This document shows positions 1-7,939 of a stretch of 24,673 nt of DNA, in pieces. The notes below the pieces were generated by a model. It did no database searches. It was not told where the DNA came from and was given only the letters and a program-made list of their open reading frames with translations. Origin of the DNA: an uncultured Collinsella sp. (GTDB lineage Bacteria; Actinomycetota; Coriobacteriia; Coriobacteriales; Coriobacteriaceae); NCBI GenBank assembly GCA_947002045.1, contig CAMQJB010000030.1, forward strand, positions 1-24,673, written 5' to 3'. Position 1 is the stretch's first letter. Each line of letters starts with the position of its first letter. The position numbers were made by a program, and so were the translations under genes.

Positions 1-77
1 CCATATTATTAATGACGTCGACAGGCGGGGTGGTTCCCCGCGTACGTGCCATCTGAGTAACCGAGGGGAGGGCGCAC
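1..77 (+). promoter_or_regulatory. mraZ leader with possible -10 box and hairpin
   Basis: This is the short stretch upstream of mraZ, cut off by the window edge. A TATTAT hexamer at 4-9 could be a -10 box, but its -35 partner would lie outside the window. A perfect 6-bp hairpin (GCGGGG at 25-30, loop TGGTT, CCCCGC at 36-41) follows without a T tract, so it is a leader structure rather than an obvious terminator. A purine-rich ribosome binding site (GAGGGGAGGG) sits just before the mraZ ATG. I could not make out convincing TGGGN-type MraZ operator repeats. Confidence 0.3.
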
Positions 78-512
78 ATGGGAATGACTGGTGCATACGA
101 GCGCAATCTCGATGCAAAAGGTCGTCTGTCCCTGCCTGCACCCCTTCGCGAGGAACTTGGAGAGCACGTTCGCGTGTTCAAAGCCCTGGATGTCGATGCT
201 CTGTACGTGTTCTCTGCCGAGGCCTTCGATAAGTGGGTCGAAGGACTCTTCGCGGGTCGTGAGGGCCACGAGGGTTTTAACCCGCGTGACATCAACGACC
301 AGAAGCTCATGAGGGCGATCAACAAGCGCACCACGTCGATGGATGTGGACAGCGCCGGTCGTATCGGTCTTTCTGAGTCTCTCCGCAAGCAGGCGAACCT
401 TGACCGCGAGGTCACGGTTGTGGGCAACTACGACCACCTTGAGGTTTGGGACCGCGCCGCGGCCGATGAGGACGATGACGACGAGGCTCTGCTTGACCTC
501 TTCTTCTCGTAA
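78..512 (+). CDS. mraZ: MraZ, AbrB-fold transcriptional regulator of the dcw cluster
   Basis: This 144-aa protein has the usual MraZ length and holds two SpoVT/AbrB swapped-hairpin domains. Each carries the DxxGR signature: DAKGRLSLP near residue 12 and DSAGRIGL near residue 92. In other bacteria MraZ forms ring-like oligomers and binds direct repeats upstream of its own operon to regulate dcw transcription; it also sits on the nucleoid. As in most genomes it is the first gene of the cluster and is followed directly by rsmH. The C terminus ends in a run of Asp and Glu followed by a hydrophobic LLDLFFS tail. The ATG is preceded by a strong purine-rich ribosome binding site, which makes the start secure. 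Confidence 0.96.
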   Translation: MGMTGAYERNLDAKGRLSLPAPLREELGEHVRVFKALDVDALYVFSAEAFDKWVEGLFAGREGHEGFNPRDINDQKLMRAINKRTTSMDVDSAGRIGLSESLRKQANLDREVTVVGNYDHLEVWDRAAADEDDDDEALLDLFFS

Positions 513-547
513 GGGCAAGGCACGAGTAACGGATGGAGCGTGGGATC

Positions 548-1498
548 TTGACACAAGAATATCGGCATGAACCTGTCATGCTCGGCGAAGTGCTTGAGTC
601 GCTGCAGCTCAAGAGCGGCTCCGTTGTCTGCGATTGCACCCTTGGCGGTGCCGGTCATTCGGTAAAGATGGCCGCGCAGGTGGGGGAGACGGGCCTTTTG
701 CTCGGCGTCGATCAGGACGACATGGCCCTCGAGGCCGCTGGCGCCCGTCTGGACCGCGAGGTTCCCGGCGTCCCGCACCAGCTGCTGAAGGGCAACTTCG
801 GCGACTTGGACGAGCTGCTTTGCTCGGCCGAGGTGCCCGGGGTCGATGGCTTCCTGTTTGACTTGGGCGTTTCGTCACCGCAACTCGATATCCCTGGCAG
901 GGGCTTTTCGTATAACGAAGATGCCCCATTGGACATGCGGATGGATCCGGGTAACAACACCCTAAACGCAGCTGAGGTCATCAACACCTATAACGAACAC
1001 GACCTCGCCCGGATTCTACGCGTCTATGGCGAAGAGAAGTTCGCCTCGCAGATTGCGCGCGAGATCGTGCGCCGTCGCGAGCAAGAACCGATCGAAACCA
1101 CCGGTCAATTTGTCGAGATCATCAAGGCTGGCATTCCGGCTGCCGCTCGTCGGCATGGTGGACACCCGGCCAAGAAGAGCTTCCAGGCCATTCGCATCGA
1201 GGTCAACCACGAGCTCGATGTGCTCGAGAGGGGGCTTGACGCCGCCACCAGGTGGCTCAACCCGGGCGGACGCATCTGCGTCATCTCGTATCACTCGCTC
1301 GAGGACCGTATCGTAAAGAACCACTTTAAGGAGATGAGCCAGGGGTGCACGTGTCCGCCGGAGATTCCGGTGTGCGTGTGCGGCAACGTGCCGATACTCA
1401 AGGTCATCACCCGCAAACCCTTGGTTGCCCAACCCGATGAGGTCGCGCGCAACCCTCGGGCGAGATCAGCCAAAATCCGCGTGGCGCAGCGCCTGTAG
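548..1498 (+). CDS. rsmH: 16S rRNA m4C1402 N4-methyltransferase RsmH (MraW)
   Basis: RsmH is an S-adenosylmethionine-dependent enzyme that methylates N4 of C1402 in the decoding centre of 16S rRNA. Visible family motifs are the SAM-binding stretch VCDCTLGGAGHS near the N terminus, the acidic GVDQDD loop, FDLGVSSPQLD followed by RGFSY, PLDMRMD, and the late ISYHSLEDRIVK. Two starts compete. An ATG at 533 has only a weak upstream AAGG. The TTG at 548 has GGAG at 535-538 with a 9-nt spacer and gives an N terminus (MTQEYRHEPVML) closer to other RsmH proteins, so I chose the TTG (316 aa). The gene is second in the dcw cluster, 35 bp after mraZ. Confidence 0.93.
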   Translation: MTQEYRHEPVMLGEVLESLQLKSGSVVCDCTLGGAGHSVKMAAQVGETGLLLGVDQDDMALEAAGARLDREVPGVPHQLLKGNFGDLDELLCSAEVPGVDGFLFDLGVSSPQLDIPGRGFSYNEDAPLDMRMDPGNNTLNAAEVINTYNEHDLARILRVYGEEKFASQIAREIVRRREQEPIETTGQFVEIIKAGIPAAARRHGGHPAKKSFQAIRIEVNHELDVLERGLDAATRWLNPGGRICVISYHSLEDRIVKNHFKEMSQGCTCPPEIPVCVCGNVPILKVITRKPLVAQPDEVARNPRARSAKIRVAQRL

Positions 1499-1588
1499 GC
1501 GCGACCGCGCGAAATTGGACCTCCCGCTCGCACCATAAACGAAGCTTAAACACACTACCAACGTACTCGGGATGGGAGGCGGCATATC

Positions 1589-2059
1589 ATGGGCTATAAC
1601 ACCTCAAACGCAGCACTCGCCTATGATATGAACGCCATGCCCGCCTACCGCGAGGCACCGCAGGCGCCCGTTGCCCCTCGTGAGCAACGCACGCCGCGTT
1701 TTGATGTCTACACGGGCGCGGGCCGTCAGGCAAACCAGGCGGTAAGCCCGGTTTTCATGAGCGTTCTTAAAACGGTTTGCATCATTGCGGCTGTCTTCAT
1801 GACGATCGGTGTCGCGCGCGTGGCGCTTGCCGGTGTTACGGCCCAGGTGCTTAACGGCAACGCAGAGCTTACCAACACGCTCGAGAAGGCGACCGACGAG
1901 AGTTCTAACCTTGAGGTCATGCATTCGGTCTATGGTGCCGACACGCGTATTCGCGATCTTGCGGGCGCCTATGGCATGGTGGAGCCCAGCGAGAGCGTTA
2001 CGCTTGACTTTTCGCAGGATGCAGCCGCGGGCGCTAGCTCGACTGCGGCCGCTCAGTAA
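1589..2059 (+). CDS. ftsL: FtsL-like bitopic division protein
   Basis: This 156-aa protein has a polar cytoplasmic N terminus of about 50 residues, one membrane helix around residues 55-80 (VLKTVCIIAAVFMTIGVARV), and an extracytoplasmic helical segment rich in Leu, Glu and Asn that could form a coiled coil. It then has a MVEPSESVTLDF segment resembling the end of FtsL/DivIC-type proteins. FtsL forms a complex with FtsB/DivIC and FtsQ that activates FtsWI. The sequence is too divergent to name on its own; the call rests on topology and on its place between rsmH and ftsI, where ftsL normally lies. A GGGAGG ribosome binding site supports the ATG. The 90-bp gap before it holds no clear promoter. 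Confidence 0.7.
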   Translation: MGYNTSNAALAYDMNAMPAYREAPQAPVAPREQRTPRFDVYTGAGRQANQAVSPVFMSVLKTVCIIAAVFMTIGVARVALAGVTAQVLNGNAELTNTLEKATDESSNLEVMHSVYGADTRIRDLAGAYGMVEPSESVTLDFSQDAAAGASSTAAAQ

Positions 2060-2077
2060 ATAAGACGGTAGCTGAGT

Positions 2078-3943
2078 ATGACAAATGACTATCGCCGCGG
2101 TTCCGACGGGGACCACGGGTCTGGACGTCCCTCCTCGCGGGGACGTTCTGGTTATCAAGGAACGGGTCGGCCATCTTACAACGCGGGGCCGTCCTATGGC
2201 AACGACCCTGCGTCGCGTCTTCGTGGTTCGGGCGGACCTCGGGTGCGCAATACGGGCGCGCGCAAGGGGTCGTCGTCTGAATGGGTTACGGGAACGCCGC
2301 TGCCTCGCCGCGATGTCGTTATGGGCTGTATCGGGGTTGGCCTTGCCGCGGGCGTCTTCCGTCTTGCCGAATACCAGATCGTGAATGCTGACAAGCTGCG
2401 CGAGCGCGCGGACGCGCGTCGTCTGCTTTCACAGACGCTCTATGCCAAACGTGGCACTATCTACGACCGCAACGGCAACGTGCTGACGTCGTCAGTCGAA
2501 TGCCGCAATGTCGCCGTGAACCCTCAGCTTGTCGAGGACGTCGACAAGACGGTCTCGGCGCTGGTCAAGGCCACCGGTATCGATAAAAAGACCTGTCGCA
2601 AGCTGGTACTGTCTGATGGTTCCTGGGTGTATATCAAGCGCCAGGTCGACGAGGATGACGCTGCCGCCCTGGAAAAGAAGAATCTACCCGGCGTGCTCTT
2701 TGAGCAGGCGATGAAGCGGGTTTACCCGTATGGAAACCTGGCTTCTCAGGTGCTGGGCGTCGTGAACGTGGACAACGCTGGCCTGACTGGACTCGAAAAA
2801 CAATACGATGAGCTTCTGACCGGAACGAATGGCTCTCTTGTGCGCGAGCGCGCAAGAGATGGCGGCTACATCGCGGGCGGTGCCTATAAAAAGGTTGCCG
2901 CGATTGATGGCGTGGATATCGTGACGACGATCGACGTCAACATTCAGCGCGCCGCGGAAGATGCCTTGGCCGAGGCGGTCGAGAAGACGAAGGCCAAAAA
3001 CGGGTCGGCCCTGGTGACCGACCCGACGACTGGAGAGATCCTGGCCGCCTGCTCGTATCCGACCTACGACCAGACCAATTTGGAAAACGCCAAGACCGAG
3101 GACATGAACCTTCGTCTGGTGACGGATGCCTACGAGCCCGGCTCGGTCTTTAAGACGCTGGTTGCGGGCGCCGGATTTGATTTGGGCGTTGTGCGCCCGA
3201 GCACATCGTTTGAGGTTCCCGCGAGTATCAAGGTGGGCGACGATACCGTTACCGATGCCGACAAGCGTGACTACACCATGACAATGGACGTACGCGAGAT
3301 GATGCGCCGTTCGTCCAATGTCGGTTTTGTCCTGGTGGGGCGCAAGATCGGTGCCGATGATTTTGCCACCTATGTGGACAAGTGGGGTATCGGTCATAGC
3401 TCCGGTGTCGATTTTCCGGGTGAGAGTCTGGGCATCGTCAAGGAGCGCGACCAGTACGATGGTGCCACCTTGGGTGCTATGAGCTTTGGCCAGGCGCTGT
3501 CCGTCTCGCCGATTGAGGTCGCACGTGCCGTGGGCGGCATCGCGAACGGCGGCGTGATGATGACTCCGCACTTCTATAAGTCGAGCAAGGGCGATGAAAA
3601 GGATTGGGGCGAGGGGGATCGCGCGATTTCCGAGGAGGCCGCCTCGCAGGTGACATCGTGTATGCAGACGGTCGTTGCCGAGGGAACGGGCGTTGGCGGC
3701 GCGGTGGACGGCTACGACGTGGCGGGCAAGACAGGTACGGCCGAGCGCGCCGATGAGAACGGCGGCTACCTCAAAGAGAACTACATGTCGTCTTTTATGG
3801 GGTTTGCCCCGGCGCAGTCGCCCAAGGTCCTGTGCTATATCACCCTTGACGGAACCCCGTCAGGCTCCGATGCCGCCGCAGTGCCGTTCCAGTCCATTAT
3901 GGCCAGTGCGCTTGACGTGTTGGGTGTCCCGCGCACCAAGTAG
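2078..3943 (+). CDS. ftsI: Class B penicillin-binding protein, septal transpeptidase FtsI (PBP3-type)
   Basis: This 621-aa peptidoglycan D,D-transpeptidase acts with FtsW at the septum. An unusually long Gly/Ser/Arg-rich cytoplasmic tail (residues 1-78) precedes a single membrane helix at about 79-96. The PBP dimerisation domain begins with KRGTIYDRNGNVL (about 124-136). The transpeptidase domain has all three catalytic motifs: SxxK at S356-K359 (GSVFKT), SxN at S412-N414, and KTG at 551-553. No PASTA repeats follow; the protein ends shortly after the catalytic domain. The gene lies 18 bp after the ftsL-like gene. No strong Shine-Dalgarno sequence precedes the ATG, so translational coupling is likely. 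Confidence 0.95.
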   Translation: MTNDYRRGSDGDHGSGRPSSRGRSGYQGTGRPSYNAGPSYGNDPASRLRGSGGPRVRNTGARKGSSSEWVTGTPLPRRDVVMGCIGVGLAAGVFRLAEYQIVNADKLRERADARRLLSQTLYAKRGTIYDRNGNVLTSSVECRNVAVNPQLVEDVDKTVSALVKATGIDKKTCRKLVLSDGSWVYIKRQVDEDDAAALEKKNLPGVLFEQAMKRVYPYGNLASQVLGVVNVDNAGLTGLEKQYDELLTGTNGSLVRERARDGGYIAGGAYKKVAAIDGVDIVTTIDVNIQRAAEDALAEAVEKTKAKNGSALVTDPTTGEILAACSYPTYDQTNLENAKTEDMNLRLVTDAYEPGSVFKTLVAGAGFDLGVVRPSTSFEVPASIKVGDDTVTDADKRDYTMTMDVREMMRRSSNVGFVLVGRKIGADDFATYVDKWGIGHSSGVDFPGESLGIVKERDQYDGATLGAMSFGQALSVSPIEVARAVGGIANGGVMMTPHFYKSSKGDEKDWGEGDRAISEEAASQVTSCMQTVVAEGTGVGGAVDGYDVAGKTGTAERADENGGYLKENYMSSFMGFAPAQSPKVLCYITLDGTPSGSDAAAVPFQSIMASALDVLGVPRTK

Positions 3944-4066
3944 GGGGTTACTATCTATGAAATGGCCAGTTGGTTAATCCGGGTTGTTCACACGCCCTGC
4001 ACCACGCGTAGGCGGCGCTGGGATACAATACGCCGATAGCATTATTAGGTTTACAGGGGAGCTGCA

Positions 4067-5491
4067 ATGATAGAGATCGCCGTCAACAATCTCGCGGCCG
4101 CAACAGGGGCCCGAACCGTGACGGGAGAAGCCGATCGGGTATGCCGCGGTTGCGTTATCGACTCGCGCCAGGTTGAGGAGGGCACGATATTCGTCGCCTT
4201 CCCGGGTGAAAAGGTCGACGGCAACGACTTTGCTTCCCGTGCCATCGAGTCGGGTGCCGGCGCCGTAGTGATGACGCGCGAGCCCGATGCCGAGCTGCTT
4301 TCGCTGGCCCATGAGAAGGGCTGCGCCATCCTGCATACCGATGACCCCGAGGAGTTTTTGCTGCGCCTGGCTCACGCTTATCGTTTGGAGCTTGGCTGCC
4401 TGGTAATTGGCATTACCGGCTCTATCGGCAAGACAACGACCAAGGACGTGCTCGCCGCGGTGCTCGCCAAGCGCTATCGCGTTTGGGCAACCAAGGGTAA
4501 CTACAACAACCTGATCGGTATGCCGCTCACGGTGCTGGCGGCCCCTGCCGACACCGAGGTTCTGGTGCTCGAGATGGGCATGAACCATTTCCACGAGATT
4601 GAGCGCATGTCTCAGTCCGCCAATCCCAACCTTGCCATTGTGACCAAGATCGGCACCTCCCATATCGGTATTCTGGGCAGTCGCGAGAATATCGCTCGTG
4701 CCAAATCCGAGATTGTTGGCGGCATGTGCGCCGCCGGAGACCATCTCCCGTTGCTGGTTTTGGGTGGTGAGGACGACTTTACTCCGTTCATCCGCGACAC
4801 CTTTGCCGCGCCTGCGGGCGTCGACGTGATGCTTGCGGGCGTCTCGGACGACGATGAGGTCCGTGCGTGCGACATTCGCATTGATGACGAGGGGCGCCCG
4901 GTCTTTACGCTCGATTTTGGCTTGGGCGAGACTATCGACACACTGCTTGCCATTCCCGGCGCGCAGTCCGTTCCCAATGCCGTCAAGGCCGCGGCGGTTG
5001 CCTATCGTCTTGGCGTGACGCCCGAGCAGATCGATGCCGCCTTTAGGGGTCTTACGATTACCGGGCATCGCCAGGAAATCAAGCGCGCCAAGAGCGGCGC
5101 TCGCGTCATCGACGACTCATATAACGCCAGTGCCGAATCGATGGCAGCCGGCCTCGACCTGCTGTGTTCGCTTTCGTGCACGGGTTCGCGCATGGCGGTT
5201 CTGGGCGAGATGGGCGAGATGGGCGACGAGGCTCCTCGCATGCATGAGCTGGTGGGCGCCTATGCGGCGGCCAAGAAGCTCGATATGCTCGCATGTGTCG
5301 GCGGTGAGCTTGCCCAGCGTATGGCCGAGGCCGCGCGCATGATGGGTATGGATGAGGACCGCATTCAGGTGTTCTCCGACTATCAGCAGGTGCTCGACCG
5401 TATGGGCGGCGCTCTTGAGCAGCATGATGTCGTGCTGGTCAAGGGCTCACGCTTCGTTGAGCTCGATCGCTTTGTGGAAGGTGTGTGCTAG
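4067..5491 (+). CDS. murF: UDP-MurNAc-tripeptide:D-Ala-D-Ala ligase MurF
   Basis: MurF is an ATP-dependent ligase that adds the D-Ala-D-Ala dipeptide to the UDP-MurNAc tripeptide in the cytoplasm, the last soluble step of precursor synthesis. The 474-aa protein has the Mur-ligase N-terminal domain (SRQVEEGTIFVAFPG near 33-46), the P-loop GITGSIGKTTTK at 115-126, the NYNN motif at 145-148, the LVLEMGMNHFHEI block, and ARAKSEI containing the lysine that is carbamylated in the family (about K213). The C-terminal domain has VIDDSYNASAESM. A GGGGAG ribosome binding site precedes the ATG. murE, which normally sits just upstream, is absent, and the SIGK version of the P-loop fits MurF rather than MurE. 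Confidence 0.95.
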   Translation: MIEIAVNNLAAATGARTVTGEADRVCRGCVIDSRQVEEGTIFVAFPGEKVDGNDFASRAIESGAGAVVMTREPDAELLSLAHEKGCAILHTDDPEEFLLRLAHAYRLELGCLVIGITGSIGKTTTKDVLAAVLAKRYRVWATKGNYNNLIGMPLTVLAAPADTEVLVLEMGMNHFHEIERMSQSANPNLAIVTKIGTSHIGILGSRENIARAKSEIVGGMCAAGDHLPLLVLGGEDDFTPFIRDTFAAPAGVDVMLAGVSDDDEVRACDIRIDDEGRPVFTLDFGLGETIDTLLAIPGAQSVPNAVKAAAVAYRLGVTPEQIDAAFRGLTITGHRQEIKRAKSGARVIDDSYNASAESMAAGLDLLCSLSCTGSRMAVLGEMGEMGDEAPRMHELVGAYAAAKKLDMLACVGGELAQRMAEAARMMGMDEDRIQVFSDYQQVLDRMGGALEQHDVVLVKGSRFVELDRFVEGVC

Positions 5492-5494
5492 TCC

Positions 5495-6514
5495 ATGTTC
5501 GGCAATCCTTCGTATCCTACGTACCAGGCATTTTTGGGGTTGGGCATCGCCGCCGTCATCGCGATGCTGCTTATGCCGTGGTGGATTAAGCTCCTGAAGG
5601 TCGAGGGCATCGGCCAGCAGGTTCGCGCCGATGGCCCCAAGCGTCACCTGATTAAGCAGGGCACGCCCACCATGGGTGGCGTCATCATCCTGGTTGCCGT
5701 TTCGCTGACCTGCCTTTTGATGGGAAAGCTCACCACCGAGCTCGTGCTTGTGCTGCTCGCCACGCTGGCAACCGGCGTTCTTGGCCTCATCGACGACCTG
5801 ACTTCTGTCACGCACGGCCGCTCGCTCGGCCTGACGCCTCACGCCAAGATGATTGGCCTTACCCTCATCTGCGTTACCTTTACCGTGCTTGCTGTCAACT
5901 GGTGCGGCGTCGCCCCCGAGATTCGTTTCCCCGGTGGCCTGACGATCGACCTTGGTGTGCTCTCGACCACCATTTGCGGCCTCTCTTTTCCGTGGCTCTA
6001 CCTTGTCTTTTGCTGGCTGATGATCGCGGGCCTTTCCAACGCCGTAAACCTCACCGACGGCTTGGACGGTCTTGCCGGCGGCACCTCCATGATCGCCATG
6101 CTGGCCATGGCCGCCATGGCGTTTTTGCACGGCGATGTGAACCTGTCCATCTTCTGCACGGCGTGCGCCGGCGCCTGCCTGGGCTTTTTGTGGTTCAACT
6201 GCTATCCGGCGAGCATCTTTATGGGCGATACCGGCTCGCTTGCCCTGGGTGCCGCTTTTGCCTGCACCTCCATCATGACCAACACCGAAGTCGTTTCCCT
6301 CATCATCGGCGGTCTGTTTATCGTCGAGACCCTGTCGGTCATGATCCAGGTTGTCTATTTCCACTTTACGCACAAGCGCGTCTTCCTTATGGCGCCCATT
6401 CATCATCATTTCGAAAAGAAGGGCTGGGCCGAGACCAAGGTCGTCATCCGTTTTTGGATTGTCGCCGCGGCCTTCGGAGCCCTGGGCCTCGCGTTGTTCT
6501 TCCAGTTGGGATAG
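5495..6514 (+). CDS. mraY: Phospho-MurNAc-pentapeptide transferase MraY
   Basis: MraY is the integral membrane enzyme that transfers phospho-MurNAc-pentapeptide from UDP to undecaprenyl phosphate, giving lipid I. The 339-aa sequence is hydrophobic throughout, consistent with the ten-helix family topology. It carries KQGTPTMGG at 54-62, the aspartate pair D100-D101 (GLIDDLTS), NLTDGLDGLAGG at 185-196, FMGDTGS at 242-248, and the cytoplasmic histidine cluster PIHHHFEKKG at 301-310. The gene starts 3 bp after the murF stop, with its ribosome binding site inside the end of murF, so the two are translated as one unit. Confidence 0.97.
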   Translation: MFGNPSYPTYQAFLGLGIAAVIAMLLMPWWIKLLKVEGIGQQVRADGPKRHLIKQGTPTMGGVIILVAVSLTCLLMGKLTTELVLVLLATLATGVLGLIDDLTSVTHGRSLGLTPHAKMIGLTLICVTFTVLAVNWCGVAPEIRFPGGLTIDLGVLSTTICGLSFPWLYLVFCWLMIAGLSNAVNLTDGLDGLAGGTSMIAMLAMAAMAFLHGDVNLSIFCTACAGACLGFLWFNCYPASIFMGDTGSLALGAAFACTSIMTNTEVVSLIIGGLFIVETLSVMIQVVYFHFTHKRVFLMAPIHHHFEKKGWAETKVVIRFWIVAAAFGALGLALFFQLG

Positions 6515-6523
6515 TGGTCTTTC

Positions 6524-7930
6524 ATGCCTCTTGCTGATGTCTTTAGCCTGCTCGTTTTGGGCCAGGGTAAGTCCGGTCTTGATGTCGCTCGCTGGGCGCT
6601 TGCACATCCCGAGCGTGTGAGTGCCGTTACCGTTTACGGTGGCGGCACGTCCGAGCCCAACGATGCCACGCGCTCGCTCGAGGCGCACGGGGCATCGTTT
6701 GTCTACGGAACCGAGCAGGTCGAGGGCGCGTTTGATGTATGCGTGACGTGTCCGGGCATCTCGGAGTTCTCGGCATTCTTTAAGGCTGGCCGTGATCACG
6801 CTGCCCAGATTATGGGTGAGCCCGAGTTTGCCTACCGTCTGTCTCCCCAAAATTGGATTGCCATTACGGGCACCAACGGCAAGACGACAACCACGTCACT
6901 GACCGATTACCTGCTCAAGGCCGCCGGTGAAGCCAGCGTGGCCGTCGGCAATATCGGTGAGCCGCCGGTGAACGAGATCGATGGCCGCGCACACAATGAG
7001 TGGTTTGTGGCCGAACTGTCGAGTTATCAGATTGCTACGACCGCCGAGCTTCATCCTCGCGTGGCTGTGCTGCTCAACATCACGCCCGACCACCTGGGCT
7101 GGCACAAGAGCCACAAGAACTATGCGCTCGCCAAGATTAAGCTCTTCGAGAATATGGTCGACGATGACCTGGTGATTGTTGATGTCGAGGATGCCGGTAT
7201 CCACGAGTTCGATGAGTACATCTATGTTCCGGGCCGTCGCATCTGCAAGGTTGCTTTTGACGAGCCTGCGGGCGAGGACGCCGCATTTGTGCGCGATGGC
7301 AAGATGGTCGTTCGCCTGAAGGGCGTCGAGACCCCGCTCGTCGATACGTCCGAGCTTAAGATTTCGGGCCATCACAATGTAATCAATGCCCTGTGTGCTG
7401 CCACGGCGGCCCTGACGGTCGGCGCCGATGTTGACGGTGTGTGTCGCGGCCTGGTCTCGTTCCAGCCGCTGGAGCACCGCGTTGAGCCCTGTGGCGAGAT
7501 CGATGGCGTGCGCTATGTCAACGATTCCAAGGCAACGAACACCGATGCGGTCGAAAAGGCCCTGACGGCGTTTCCCGATGACGATGTGATCTTGCTGCTC
7601 GGCGGTCACGATAAGGGCACGCCGCTCGATTCCTTTGCCCGCGTTGTGATGGATAACGTTCGCTCGGTGGTCTGCTTTGGCGACGCGCGCGAGCGCTTTA
7701 CCGCCGCTATGGACGAGGCGGATGTCGACGGTGATGTCGATATCGCTCAGGCCGACGACCTGCGCGATGCCGTGGACGTTGCCCGTTCGCTCTCGAGCCG
7801 CGGCGATGTGATCTTACTGTCGCCCGCCTGCTCTTCGTTCGATGAGTTCTCGGGCTACGAGGAGCGCGGTCGCGTGTTTAAGGACTATGTGGCCCAGCTT
7901 GCAGCTGCGTCCAATACGCAAATGGAATAG
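6524..7930 (+). CDS. murD: UDP-MurNAc-L-alanine:D-glutamate ligase MurD
   Basis: MurD is an ATP-dependent cytoplasmic ligase that adds D-glutamate to UDP-MurNAc-L-Ala. The 468-aa protein opens with a Rossmann-like LVLGQGKSGLD motif, then the P-loop ITGTNGKTTTTS (about 114-125), VAELSSYQI, LNITPDHLGWH, the C-terminal-domain entry LEHRVEP, and YVNDSKATN followed by the LLGGHDKGT block. All are family hallmarks that separate MurD from MurC, MurE and MurF. It starts 9 bp after mraY with only a weak ribosome binding site. It is followed within 10 bp by ftsW, the usual murD-ftsW order. Confidence 0.95.
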   Translation: MPLADVFSLLVLGQGKSGLDVARWALAHPERVSAVTVYGGGTSEPNDATRSLEAHGASFVYGTEQVEGAFDVCVTCPGISEFSAFFKAGRDHAAQIMGEPEFAYRLSPQNWIAITGTNGKTTTTSLTDYLLKAAGEASVAVGNIGEPPVNEIDGRAHNEWFVAELSSYQIATTAELHPRVAVLLNITPDHLGWHKSHKNYALAKIKLFENMVDDDLVIVDVEDAGIHEFDEYIYVPGRRICKVAFDEPAGEDAAFVRDGKMVVRLKGVETPLVDTSELKISGHHNVINALCAATAALTVGADVDGVCRGLVSFQPLEHRVEPCGEIDGVRYVNDSKATNTDAVEKALTAFPDDDVILLLGGHDKGTPLDSFARVVMDNVRSVVCFGDARERFTAAMDEADVDGDVDIAQADDLRDAVDVARSLSSRGDVILLSPACSSFDEFSGYEERGRVFKDYVAQLAAASNTQME

Positions 7931-7939
7931 GGGTTGCCG

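Noticed and set aside
3974..5068. 364-codon open frame on the minus strand opposite murF
   Set aside because: It is antisense to a well-supported MurF and has no recognisable domain or ribosome binding site.
5447..6850. 467-codon open frame on the minus strand opposite mraY and murD
   Set aside because: It is antisense to two genes with clear motifs and lacks any recognisable domain; the predicted product is rich in Gly, Asp, Lys, Arg and His, as expected from a reversed GC-rich frame.
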